DNA of 64,000 nt from Blastomyces gilchristii SLH14081. Its lineage: Eukaryota; Ascomycota; Eurotiomycetes; Onygenales; Ajellomycetaceae. Positions 36,180 to 48,859 of this stretch are shown here, in pieces. The number at the start of each line of letters is the position of its first letter. Within the stretch, counting starts at the first letter, position 1. A program made the translations under genes and the position numbers. The stretch lies in the NCBI RefSeq assembly GCF_000003855.2, contig NW_003101682.1, positions 1,179,178-1,243,177 on the forward strand, in the 5' to 3' direction. Below the pieces are notes generated by a model. It worked only from the letters and a program-made list of their open reading frames with translations. It was not told the origin of the DNA and searched no databases.

Positions 36180-36669
36180 CTAATAAATAATTAGTATATA
36201 TCTGTATAAATGTGAATAATTAGAAAATATATACTTAAAAAGTGTGATCAGAATGAACTCTACTGCTATTTGAATAATATTAAGAATAGAACACTGAAAT
36301 CAATAATTTCTCTCATTGATTTCATAGATAAGATATGTGAAGATGATCTTGAAAAATATAAGATTTTCTAACTTCTGATAAAAACAGATCTCACAGAGAG
36401 ACTCTATTTTCATAATATCAGAGATTGAGTATTATTAAAAAGTGTTACTTCTATACAATGTATATACACTTACTGCAGTAATTCACTCTCTCTATATATA
36501 ACTGAGAATTGCAGCTTTCTCACACTATACAGCTCTCTCTGAGATGCTGTCATTGATTTGCAATTCATACAGTCTCTCAGTTCAGTACACACTGTGTGTA
36601 TACAGCTCTGTGTACTGAGACTGTGTTAGTCATTATGATCTGACATGATACTCACTTTTCACAGGCCAT
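36180..36669 (-). pseudogene. Second, opposite-strand gene of hAT copy C
   Basis: The start codon at 36667-36669 and the stop at 36180-36182 correspond to those in copy D. The candidate intron at about 36408-36475 includes AGTAACACTTTTTAATAATA in transcript orientation. More in-frame stops than copy A. Function unknown. Confidence 0.4.
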
Positions 36670-37313
36670 GTTTTATTTGAGAAAGAGAGAGAAAGACATA
36701 ACTATTGTTTTATTAAGTAAGAGATGAATAATTAGTATTATTGAATGTAATTTAATTCATCTGTATTTAAAATTTGATTAATCTATACTCTTCAATTTGA
36801 GGGTTTTCAAGAGTGTTTTAATAGTTTTCATATCAGCTTCAACTTAGTGATGAATTGAAGAAGAAGAGAAAAGAGAGAAGAAAGAAATGAGAATAACTTA
36901 TCTTTATAATATGAAAATAGAGAATTACTGCAATCATTCTTTCTAGTAATAAAGATCTGTTTTCTGCATGTATCTCTGATATAGATTATATGATAAATAT
37001 ATACAAAGAATATCAATAGTGCATGTATTAAATGAAGATAATATTGCTATGTAACACTGTAGTTATTTCTGTACATCTCTGAAAGCTGTTAATAGTTTCT
37101 TTATTTCTTTATGTTTGATAAGTTAATAATATATTCTGATACACTCTCTCTTTTATCATCATCATCATCACTATTATTATTATTAGTATCATCATTATTA
37201 TCATTATTATTATTATTATTATTATCATCATTATTATCATCACTATTACTATCATATTATTGCTAGCTGTCTCTCCTGCCTTCACTCTCTCTTAACACTT
37301 ATTAAAATTAATC

Positions 37314-40300
37314 ATGTCATCTCTCTTCAAATATTCTGCAGTTCTGTAGACTATTAAGACATGTGAGCACTGTCACAGATTGAAGAGAGAGAAGAAGAAG
37401 ATGTTTAAGTGCAGAGAGACAGATTATAAGATATATTATAATATCTTAAAGAGACTTTATAAGAGAGTAGAATAATAATGATTTAAAGTAACACTTCTGA
37501 TAGATTTAGACTGAACTAAGTATAGAAATAATGCAGATGACACTGTCTGTAAGAGATTGAAAAAGAAGACAGTGAAGAGTCTCATACAGTAGTAATAAGA
37601 TCAGAAGAAGTTCTGAGAATAAGTTGAGATCAAGATAAAGAGAGAGAGAAAGAAGAAGAGTATTACTATATATAAGTAATAGCAGAAGAAGATTGAGAAG
37701 ATATTAAAGTAGAAGATAAAGAAGTCAAAACTGATAAGTTTTTTATTAAGAGATAATAATTTTTAATAACACTTCTGTTCTCTAATTGATTAGCAGAAGA
37801 TGGCAGAGAAGAAGAGAATTAAGACCTTGTTCAGGTCTTGAATACACTTCATGATTCAGAACATTAAGAAGACAGCTCTGCTCTCTGAGTATGTTAATCT
37901 GCTTACTGCTGAGATGAACCTCAAGACAGCAGATTAGAAAATGTAAGATTTTGAGATACAGATTGACCTGACTAAGAGAAAGCAGTGAGAACTCTTCTCT
38001 GAGAAGACAGCAGAGAGAGATTTTGAGATGATTATCATCTCAGATGAGAAGAAGAAGAAGAAGAATGAGAATAAGAAGTGAATTATAAAGAATAATAAGA
38101 AAAATGAGAAAGAGAAGAAAGATAATAAGTAGAAAAAGTTTTTTTCTTTTTATATTAGTTAGTTATAAGTTCATAACTATTAGTTAATAATTGAAATTAA
38201 TTTTGAGTTTTCAAAAATTATTGTATAAGTTGTAATCAATTATCAATATCAGGAATAATATATATATATATATTTAACTATCATGTCACTATAATGTATA
38301 AGTATCAACATTTTTTCAACATTGATATTCACAATATTAATATATTTTTAATAATATCATCTGATAATATAATTTAGTAACACTCTCTTTCATAATATTA
38401 ATATATTTCAAGAAATATGACAGAGATTAATCAAGATTATTTATTTACTTTTATACATTAATGATATTCAATCTGAGTTAGTACTAAAATTATAACTAAG
38501 TTAAGAAAGAAGATTATTTTCTCTTATATTAATTCTTCTTACACACATCAGTGATCAGTTATTAAAAATAAATTATTATCTTTCTTAAATTATTATTATA
38601 TCTTCTGAATTCACTTCTTTCACTTCTTTCACTTCTATTGAAGATTTATAAACTCCTTAAGAAATTACTGTGAATCACAAAGTCTATATTATTTATAATT
38701 CAATATAGAATACTCTCTTTCAATTATAATGAATAATCACTTCATTCTTCACATCTGATTCCAGGTCATGAAATTTATGAAAAACTTAATACAAATACTG
38801 AGATGAACTATAGAATAATTATCAACAGATTGCATTGCAGATTACTAAAGAGTCATCTCTCTGCTACAATCACTGTAACTTTATTCAGAAATATTTATCA
38901 TAAACTAGTTATAGCTCTGAAGAAATTTTTCAACATCTGAAGTTATCAGAATATAGATAATAAAAGAAAAATAATCAGAAAATTACTACTGAGCTGATAA
39001 GTTACTCTATCAGATAATAAGTTTTGATAATACTAACTTTCTAATTTGAAGAAAATTATATAAAAATAATCATGTATCAGTACTCTGATTTCATAACTCT
39101 TATTTAATAACTTCTGTGAATAATTACTTTTTATATGTATATCTCTGAATCTTTCTCTTTAATCAATTGAAAACCTCAAATTCTGAACACTTCTTTAAAT
39201 ACTTAATTCAAATCTTCATATTTTATATTAATTCTGTCTTTAGTTCAATCTTGAGATACACTACAAAGTTAATATATAATATCTAGAATCAGAGTTGAAG
39301 AATCATTGAAGAGTGTCTCTCACAGCAAATATATAAACTAGTACAAATAATCTTACATTTATAAGAGTTATATGTTATTACATTGATGAGAACTGAACTT
39401 ATTAAGAGATATTAATTAAATTTGAATCATTGATCAGTAGTCATACTGAGAATTATATAACAGAGATATTAATAACTGTGATTAAAAATGACTATTAAGA
39501 TATTAGTCTCAGTCTTCTTACAATTATAACTGATAATACTGTGAATAACTACACTATAATGAACAGTTTAAAGCAAAAATTAACTTTGTATTTCTGAAAT
39601 AATAAACAAGGTTATATTCTCTGCATTACTCATGTGATTCAACTTGTAATACAAATACTGATAAAGAAGCTTAATATTGAGATAAAGAACAATGAGATAA
39701 CTGATTCTTAAGATGAGAATAAGATAAAAGTGATTATTCAAGTAACTTTTATATTCACTTTATAAAAGATAATATTTTTTAACAACACTTTTTAATATTG
39801 TTTTTTAATAACACTTTTTGATAATACTACTGTTAATTTTGAATAGATTGACTAATAATTTAAATATCACAGATTTAAAACATTGCTAATGTGATTTGTA
39901 TCTTCTCTAAATAATAACAATAATTTTATAATATTTAATAAATAAACAAATCAGTCATATCACTAAATATGATATAAAATATTAGAATACAGTGAAGTTC
40001 AATATATAAGATAACTATTCAGACTCTTCAATTATATCAGATAATTGATTATTAAGTGCAATACTCTGATTAGAAAAAGATTCAGATATTGAAACTTTCT
40101 GATATAAAGTAAACTCAGTTGAAATATGTAATTCATTTACTGTTTCAGTTTTATAAGATAATAAAGACAGTCTCAATCACTTATACACTAATGCTGCAGT
40201 CAGTCTGATGAATGTATAACAGTTTATTTACTCATCTTGAGAAGCAGTTGAATCACTTAAAAAGAAATTCAGTCTGAGATAATACTATAGCACAGGCTAT

Positions 40301-40996
40301 TATTACTGTAAGAGATAAACTGACATATTATTACAGCAAAACTGAACAATCTTTTACAGAGTACTATGCTATAGCAGCTCTACTAGATCTCTTCTGTTGA
40401 GTTAATATCTACACTTCTCAAGATTGAATAGAGAAGAAATAAGACTTGTATATTAAATTAGTCTGAGACTACTACAATGTCAACTATCAGAGTTTTGAAT
40501 GAGTAGATATTAGAGATGTGAAGACAGTGAAATACAATTCTTTAGTAAGTAATAATCTTTGATAACACTTTATATTATATAGAACTATAATACTAAGTTT
40601 AAAACAGAACTTACATACATTGATTGCAACTGAAAATCAGGCAAAACTATATACTTATAAAACTGAATTTAATCACTATCTTCAAGATGATTTAATAAAT
40701 TTACACATCAAATCAATTCTAGAGTTATGAAAAATTATTAAGAGTACATATTCAACTGTTGCACTGATAACATGTGATATTCTGACAATTTCATTGACAG
40801 AGATGAGAATGAAGTGAAAGTTCAACTCAAGCTGAGATATTTATCACTATTACTGAGAACAATTATAAGAAGAAACAATCAAGAAACTCATGATTGTAAA
40901 ATATATAGAATTATCAGACAGTTTAATATCTGTATATCAGAGAAGTGTAGTTTTCATGAGAAAGTGAAGAATAAACTTACATAAGAATGTATTTAG
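37314..40996 (+). pseudogene. hAT transposase pseudogene (copy C)
   Basis: The start codon (37314-37316) and stop (40994-40996) are equivalent to those of copy D. The N-terminal exon reads MSSLFKYSAVL with later stops; the DNA between 40300 and 40560 aligns with the dimerisation region of copy D, and the intron at about 40540-40600 ends in TACTAAG. Every exon contains stops, so no product is expected. Confidence 0.75.
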
Positions 40997-41493
40997 TTAT
41001 TTCATAAGCATTATCAATAATTATTATCAAATTCTGATTATATAAGCAATCACTGAATAAACTGAATGAGACTGAATTTGATCTTCAGTCTTAGTCTCAT
41101 TCTGATTTTGAAAGAATAATTATCTTTCACAGTTTATTCTGAGAAATTACTCTCATTTCACTGTTCTTGAATTAAATCTGGTCATTTTTCACATCATTTC
41201 TCTCAGAAATGGTTCATTTTCAGATTTTTTTGAGACTTGGTCCTGGTGGGACTCACGCTAAGAAATGTATAAGACCAGACCAAATGGGATCAAATGTGAA
41301 ATTCATGGTCCCGGCGGCCAGTCTATCAGCAGAATTCACGCTAAGAAATGTATGAAATCAGATCAAATGAAATCAAACATGAAATTCATAGTTCTGACAG
41401 TCAGTCTACTCTCAGTGCTATCAGTACTCTCTGCAGCTTTTATAAATCTATAATTACTCTCTCTCTACTTATATAATCTCTGATGAGATACAT

Positions 41494-41593
41494 NNNNNNN
41501 NNNNNNNNNNNNNNNNNNNNNNNNNNNNNNNNNNNNNNNNNNNNNNNNNNNNNNNNNNNNNNNNNNNNNNNNNNNNNNNNNNNNNNNNNNNNN
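41494..41593. other. Assembly gap (100 N)
   Basis: Exactly 100 unresolved bases inside G3b. The matching part of G3a (about 51645-51720) suggests that roughly 75-80 bp are missing, so the N count is a placeholder. Confidence 0.95.
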
Positions 41594-43397
41594 ATTAATG
41601 AGAGATAAGTCTCTGAGTATCTGTAAAATTCAGATAATTAAGACAATTCAAATGCTATGAATTTATAACAGAAGTTAAATCTAAGTAGATGAGTTTTCTC
41701 TTCATATCTTAAACTATTTCTGAGCCGAATACTTCCATTATAACTGAGAAAAGTAGACACAGCTTATAAAAGATATCTGATTATATACACAGATGATCAG
41801 CTCTTAAGATTCTACTATAACTATGTATATTCTGATGTCTGACTTCTCTAGAGTCTGTACATTTCCTGATAATCTTCACGTCAAATATAATAATTATCTG
41901 TATCACAGATATAATGCTTTCTACTTCTTTAAAGAGAAGATTTATAGTCATAGAGAGATTGAGTGTCACAGATATTAAGAATATAAATATGAATTTTCTT
42001 TATTTTTTCTTTACTAATCTCTAAATTATATTCATAGCTCTGTTTTTATTTTCTTTATTTTTTAACTTTTAATAAGAATATAATTTCTTCTTTTCTTTAT
42101 ATACACTGCAGACTGTTTATTTCAGTAGAAACTGATTATCTTATAGACTAGAGTTTACAAATAACAGTGTTAATATCTTTATCATAATCAGATTCTTAGT
42201 AAAGATTATATTATTCTAACTTATCAGAATTCATAGTATAAAAGTTACATCTCAGCTTTTATAGATATCTTATCTATTTAAATAATTCTTAAGTGAACTT
42301 ATTCATCTTGTCAGAATACTCTTATCACTGAATCTTGAATTAGAGCTTGTAATCTCACTTCTCTGAGTTAATAATTTCTTTGATCTGATATTCTCTTTCA
42401 CTCTTTAATACTTTATAAACAGAGTGATAAGTCATAGAATTCTCTTCTAAGAATTTCTTATATTTACAGAGTAAAGAGATATGAAAAATATTATATATCT
42501 ACAGCTCAGATGATAGTTTCAATCTATAGAACTATAAACTAACTTTCTTCACAATCTTATAAGATTCTATTTATGAGAAATTCAGCTTCTTACTAGATCT
42601 CTGTATAATAATATTTTCTAGACTTAGTCAGACTTTATCATCTTTCTTAAAACTTTTTATAATATATTTAAAGTCATAACATCTCTTCTGATACTCTTAA
42701 GTCTTTCTCAAGAATTTATAAGGTTTCTTCTGAATATTCTGAATTCTCTCAGTTTGTTCATAAGTATTATTACACTCTATAGTGTACTCTTGCAGATTTA
42801 TCAAGATTATTTACAGATAAGTCTCAGTGAGTATCTTAAAAAGAGTTTTATCTATACTGATATATTTTAAGTTATTATACACAAACTCTATAAGTAATAA
42901 TTAATATATTCAGTTATTCTGATTATAATTGATAAAGTATTACAGATACTATTTTAATATATTTATCAGATATTCTGTTTAATCATCTGTCTATTAATAA
43001 AAAGCTGTGCTTAAATCTTATAAAATCTTTAGTATTATTATCAGATCAGATCTGAACTCTTCTATGAAGATTAATTCTTTATCTGCGATAATATTCACAG
43101 ATAACTCATACAATCAGATTATATTACAGATAAAGATATGAATTAAATTCTTTGACTTTAAGTTCTTATAAGTGAGTATAAAGTATGTTACCTTGATAAA
43201 GTAATCTGCTATTATCAGCACACTGTTAAAACAGGTATTATATATATTCTTGCTTTCAGAGAGACTTATGAGAATATTTATTTCTAGCTGTTTCTAAGAT
43301 TTCTATAAGATAAGTAGAGAAGTAAGTTCTTTATATAATCTGAATCACACTACTTATAAACTCTGATAAATAGTATAAGAATTCACTATCTTCTTTA
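41594..43397 (-). pseudogene. G3b integrase and downstream region (decayed)
   Basis: Collinear with G3a 51711-53517, whose integrase core contains VNIVSDRESIF. The equivalent frames here are broken by many stops, and differences from G3a are largely C-to-T or G-to-A. It is cut at 43397 by hAT D. Confidence 0.7.
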
Positions 43398-43770
43398 TAG
43401 ACTGACCGTGTGACCGTGTCTGAGACCAGAATCAAACTTTACAGTTATCACATTGTCTAAAAGCATTACTTCTGATCATGATTTGTGTTCATCACATTGA
43501 TTTCAAATTCTGTTATTTCAAATATTAAAGGTCTCAGATTCACTTTTCAAATAAAAATCTAGTCTCAGATAAAGAATATGTTTGAATTCTTAGTCACATT
43601 TTCATTCTAATCTCATTATTGAAAATGACATCAAATGAGATCATGAAATCATTTCTCACTTACATAATATCATAACATAGTACTCATTTGTTGAAAATTC
43701 AATAGAGAGTGTTATTAAATATTATTACTTTTCTAAACACAGATCATAATTAATATCATTTTAATTAAAA

Positions 43771-43962
43771 AAAATATATAAAATAGAAAAAATAATAAAA
43801 AAACAAAAAATAAAACAACAAGAAAAAATCACAACAAAAAAAAAAAAAAAAAAAAAAGAGAAAGAAAAAAAGAAGAGAAAGAAAAAAAGAGAAAAAAAGA
43901 GAAAGAAAAAAAAAAAAAGAAAATAAAAGAAAAAAAATAAAAAATAAAAATAAAAAAAAAAT
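43771..43962 (+). repeat. Polypurine tract of hAT copy D
   Basis: About 190 bp of A with G, including an A run of about 22 near 43836. It is the complement of the tract in copy A. A long Phe-rich minus-strand frame here is a composition artefact. Confidence 0.85.
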
Positions 43963-44089
43963 CAAGATCACAGAGCTACAGTACTCTTAAAATACTCACT
44001 TCTCAGAGTCTTTATAATATTCATCATTAACTGTGTATCTCTCACAGTAAGAGTAACACAGCTGTGATGAGTCATTATCTTAATATTAT

Positions 44090-44574
44090 CTAATAAATAA
44101 TCAGTATATATCTATATAAATGTGAATAACTAGAAAATATACACTTAAAAAGTGTGACTAGAATGAACTCTGCTATCACTTGAATAACATCAAGAACAGA
44201 ATGCTGAAATTGATAATTTCTCTCATTGATTTCACAGACAAGACATGTGAAGATAATCTTGAGAAATATAAGATTTTCTAACTTCTGATAGAAATGAATC
44301 TCATGAAGAGACTCTATTTTCATCATATCAGAGACTGAGTATTATTAAAAAGTGTTACTTCAATACACATGTACTTACTGCAGTGATTCATTCTCTGCAC
44401 ATGTAACTGAGAGTTACAGCTTTCTCACACTGCATGACTCTCTCTGAGATGCTGCTGTCAGTTCATAACTCATACAGTCTCTCAGTTCAGCATATACTGT
44501 GTATATACAGCTCTGTGTACTGAGGCTGTGTTAGTCATTATGACCTGATATGATACTTACTTTTCACAGGCCAT
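44090..44574 (-). pseudogene. Second, opposite-strand gene of hAT copy D
   Basis: The start codon at 44572-44574 is followed by MACEK, then a TAA. The intron is about 44310-44374 (5' GTAAGTACATG, including AGTAACACTTTTTAATAATA, 3' ATAG). The last exon (ESLHEIHFYQKLENLIFL) runs to TAG at 44090-44092. Length and layout match copies A-C. No family recognised; it may be an accessory gene of this hAT lineage. Confidence 0.45.
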
Positions 44575-45054
44575 GTTTCATTTAATTGAGGAAGAAGAGG
44601 AACATGACTGCTGTTTTATTTAAGAGAGAGTAGATAATTGAATCTATAGAAGATAATTTGATTTCTTCTGTATTTGAAATTTGATTAGTCTATACTCTTC
44701 AATTTGAGGGTTTCTGAGAGTGTTTTAATAGTTTTCATATCAGCTTGAAATTAGTGATTGATTGAAGAAGAGAAAAGAGAGAAGAAAGAAATAAGAATAA
44801 CTTATTCTTATAATATAAAAACAGAGAATTGCTGTAATTATTTATTCTAGTAACAAAGATCTGTTTTCTGCATGTATCTCTGATACAGATTATATGATAA
44901 CTGTATACAAAGAATATCAACAGTGCATGTATTGAATGAAGATAATATTACTATACAACACTGTAGCTGTTTCTGTACATTACTGAAAGCTGTTAATATT
45001 TTCTTTGAGTCTCTTTATATTTGATAAGTCAGTAATATATTTCAATGCACTTTC

Positions 45055-45150
45055 TCTTTCATTATCATTATCATCATCATTATCATTATCATCATTACTA
45101 TTATCATTATTATTATCATCATCATCATCATTATTATCATTATTATTATA
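45055..45150. repeat. (ATC/ATT)n microsatellite of hAT copy D
   Basis: Trinucleotide run of ATC, ATT and ACT units just upstream of the transposase start, in the same place as the runs in copies A and C. The His/Tyr-rich translation is spurious. Confidence 0.85.
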
Positions 45151-45207
45151 TCATTTCTGATCACCTCTTCTGCCTTCATCTCTCTTCAATACTCACTGAA
45201 ATCAATC

Positions 45208-48200
45208 ATGTTATCTCTCTTCAAATATTCTGCGGTCCTGCGGACTATCAAGGCGCGTGAGCACTGTCACAGATTGAAGAGAGAGAAGAAGAAGATGTTC
45301 AAGTAAGAGACAGATTACAAGGCATATTATAATATCTTGAAGAGACTCTGTGAGAAAGTAGAATAATAATGATTTTAAGTAACACTTCTGATAGATTTAG
45401 ACTGAACTAAGTATAGAAATAATGTGAATAATGCTGTCTGTGAGAGATTGAAGAAGAAGACAGTGAAGAGTCTTATACAGTAGTGATGAGATCAGAAGAA
45501 GTTCTGAGAATAATTTAAGACTAAGATGAAGAGAGAGAGAGAAAAGAAGAGTATTACTATAAATAAGTAATAGTAGAAGAAGATTAAGAAGATGTTAAAG
45601 TAAGAGATAAAGAAGTCAAAATTGATAAGTTTTTTATTTATTAAGAGATAATGATTTTTAATAACACTTCTGTTCTCTAATTGATTAGCAGAAGCTGACA
45701 GAGAAGAAGAGGATTAAGGCCTTGTTCAGGTCTTGAATGTGCTTCATGATTCAGAATATTGAGAAGACAGCTCTGCTCTCTAAGCATGTCAATCTGCTTA
45801 CTGCTGAGATGAAACTCAAGACAGTAGATCAGAAAATGTGAGATTTTGAGATGCAGATTAATCTGACTGAGAGAAAGCAGTGAAAACTCTTCTCTGAGAA
45901 GGCAGTGAAGAAAGATTTTAAGATGATTATTATCTCAGATAAGAAGAAGAAGAAGAAGAAGAAGAATAAGAAATAAATTATGAAGAATGATAAGAAGAAT
46001 GAGAAAGAGTAGAAAGATGATGAGTAGAAAAAGTTTTTTTCTTTTTATATTAGTTAGTTATAAGTTCATAATTATTAATAATTGAAATTAATTTTGAGTT
46101 TTTAAAAATTATTGTACAAGTTGTAATCAAGTCAGGAATAATATATATATACATATATATCTATAATGTATAAGTATCAACATTTTTTCAACATTGATAT
46201 TCACAATTATTAATATATTTTTAATAATATTATCTGATAACACAATTTAGTAACACTCTCTTTCACAATATTAATATATTTCAAGAAATATGACAGAGAT
46301 TAATCAAGATTGTTTATTTACTTTTATACATTGATGATATTCAATCTGAGTTAGTACTAAAATTATAACTAAGCTAAGAAACAAGATTATTTTCTCTTAT
46401 ATTAATTCTTCTTACACACATCAGTGATTAGTTATTGAAAATAAATTATTATCATATCTTCTGAATTCACTTCTTTCACTTCTTTTACTTCTATTGAAGA
46501 TTCACAAACTCTTCAAGAAATCACTGTGAATTATAAAGTCTATGTTGTTTATAATTCAACACAGAATGCTCTCTTTCAATTATAATAAATGATCACTTCA
46601 TTCTTCACATCTGATTCCAGGTCATGAAATTTATGAAAAACTCAACACAAACACTGAGATGAACTATAGAATAATTATTAACAGGTTGTATTACAGATTA
46701 CTGAAGAGTCATCTCTCTGCTATAATTACTGCATCTTCATTCAGAAACATTCATTATAAACTGATCATGACTCTGAAGAAATTTCCTGACAGCTGAAGTC
46801 ATCAGAATGCAGATAATAAAAGAAAAATAATCAGAAGATTACTACTGAGCTGATAAGTTACTCTATCAGATAATGATTTTTAATAACACTAACTTTCTAA
46901 TTTGAAGAAAATCATGTGAAAACAATTATATATCAGTACTCTGATTTCATAACTCTCATCTGATAACTTCTGTGAATAATTACTTTGTATATGTATATCT
47001 CTGAATCTTTCTCTTTGATCAATTGAAAACCCCGAATTCTGAACACTTCTTCAAATACTTAATTCAAATCTTCATATTTCACATCAATTCTGTCTTCAGT
47101 TCAATCTCAAGATATATTACAAAGTTAATATACAACATCTAGAATCAGAGTTGAAGAATCATCAAAGAGTGTCTCTCACAGTGAATGCATGAACTAGTAC
47201 AAACAATCTTACATTTATAAGAGTTATATGTTATTACATTGATGAGAACTGAACTTACTAAGAGACATTAATTGAATTTGAATCATTGATCAGTAGTCAT
47301 ACTGAGAATTATATAATAGAGGTATTAATAACTGTGATTAAAAATAACTATTGAGATATTAGTCTCAGTCTTCTTATAATTATAACTGATAATACTGTGA
47401 ATATCTACACTATGATGAAGAGCTTAGAGCAAAAATTGGCTTTGCATTTCTGAAATGATAAACAAGATCATATTCTCTGTATTACTCATGTGATTCAATT
47501 TGTGATGTAAACACTGATAAAGAATCTTAATATCAAGATGAAGAATAATAAGATAACTGATTCTTGAGATGAGAATGAAATGAAAGTGATTACTCAAGTA
47601 ACTTTTACATTCACTTTACAAAAGATAATGTTTTTTGATAACACTTTTTAATATTGCTTTTTAATAACACTTTTTGATAACATCACTGTTAATTTTGAAT
47701 AGATTGACTAATAATTTAAATATCACAGATTTGAAACATTGCTAATGTGATTTATATCTTCTCTAAATAATAACAATAATTTCATGATATTCAATAAATA
47801 AATAAATCAATCACATCACTGAATATGATACAGAATATTAGAACACAGTGAAGTTTAATATATAAAATGACTGTTCAGACTCTTTGATTGCATCAGATGA
47901 TTGATTATTGAATGCAACACTCTGATTGAGAAAAGATTCAGATATTGAAACTTTCTAATATAAAGTGAACTCAGTTGAAATATGTGATTAGTTTACTGTT
48001 TCAGTTTTATAAGATAATAAAGACAGTCTCAATCACTTGTACATCAATGCTGCAGTCAGTCTGATGAATGTATAACAGTTTATTTACTTATCTTGAGAAG
48101 CAGTTGAATCACTCAAAAAGAAATTCAGTCTGAGATAATGCTATAGTGCAGGCTATTGTTACTGTAAGAAATAAACTGATATATTACTACAGCAAAACTG

Positions 48201-48859
48201 AACAATCTTTTGCAGAGTACTATACTGTAGCAGCTCTACTAGATCTCTCTTATCAAGTTAACATCTACACTTCTTAAGATTGAACAGAGAAGAAATAAGA
48301 CTTATATGTCAAATTAATCTGAGACTACTACAATGTCAACTATCAGAGATTTGAATAAGCAGATATTCAAGATGTGAAGATAGTGAAATACAATTCTCTA
48401 GTAAGTAATGATCTTTAGTAATACTTCATATCACATAGAACTATAATACTAACTTTGAAATAGAACTTGCATACATTGATTACAACTGAAAATCAGGCAA
48501 AACTACATGCTTATAAAACTGAATTTGACTGCTATCTTCAAGATAATCTGATAAATTTACACACCAAATCAATTCTAGAGTTATGAAAAATTATTGAGAG
48601 TACATATTCAACTGTTACACTGATGATGCATGATATTCTAACAATTTCATTGACAGAGGTGAGAATGAAGTGAAAGTTCAACTCAAGTTGAAATATTTAT
48701 CACTATCATCAGAGACAATTATAAGAAGAAACAATCAAGAAACTCATGATTATAAAACATGGAATTATCAGACAGTTTAATACCTCTGATCACAGTATAT
48801 CAGAGAAGTGTAGTTTTCATGAGAAAGTGAAGAATAAACTTGCACAAGAATATATTTAG
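45208..48859 (+). pseudogene. hAT transposase pseudogene (copy D), six inferred exons
   Basis: Starts at 45208 (MLSLFKYSAVLRTIKAREH) and stops at 48857-48859. Probable introns are 45358-45411, 45625-45688, 46853-46907, 47598-47702 and 48401-48463. hAT landmarks: YYIDEN and IEFESLISSHT (47230-47310), DHILCITHVIQFV (47470-47505), and the dimerisation region with YYSKTEQSFAEYYTVAALLD (48175-48240), FDCYLQDNL and a final KKLMIIKHG near 48740. A charged Lys/Glu-rich stretch lies near 45900. Stops at Trp/Gln/Arg positions disable it; the 5' splice site of intron 2 reads ATAAGT instead of GTAAGT. Confidence 0.88.

Larger units (their letters stand above)
35518..41325 (+). mobile_element. hAT DNA transposon, copy C (complete)
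   Basis: 5808 bp between perfect 8-bp duplications TCAGCAGA (35510-35517 and 41326-41333), inserted in a MITE. The left end is TAGACTGACTGTGTGACC and the right end GGCGGCCAGTCTA. It carries the transposase on the plus strand, the second gene on the minus strand, a purine tract and a microsatellite. The last 130 bp are much less mutated than the interior. Confidence 0.95.
35103..41408 (+). mobile_element. hAT-related MITE split by G2 (left) and hAT C (inside)
   Basis: The MITE starts here at its base 16, next to the G2 LTR, and runs to 35517. hAT C (35518-41325) follows, and the last 75 bases are 41334-41408. Adding the missing 15 left bases gives about 505 bp, the family length. The first five bases ATCAT correspond to ACCGT, the target duplication of G2. 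The right 8-bp flank in G3b is CTCTCAGT (41409-41416). It is one of the most heavily decayed MITE copies. Confidence 0.88.

Noticed and set aside
45208..48859. Alternative genetic code (TGA as Trp, TAG/TAA as Gln)
   Set aside because: Stops coincide with transitions between copies, other copies have sense codons at some of the same sites, and splice sites and catalytic residues are mutated as well.
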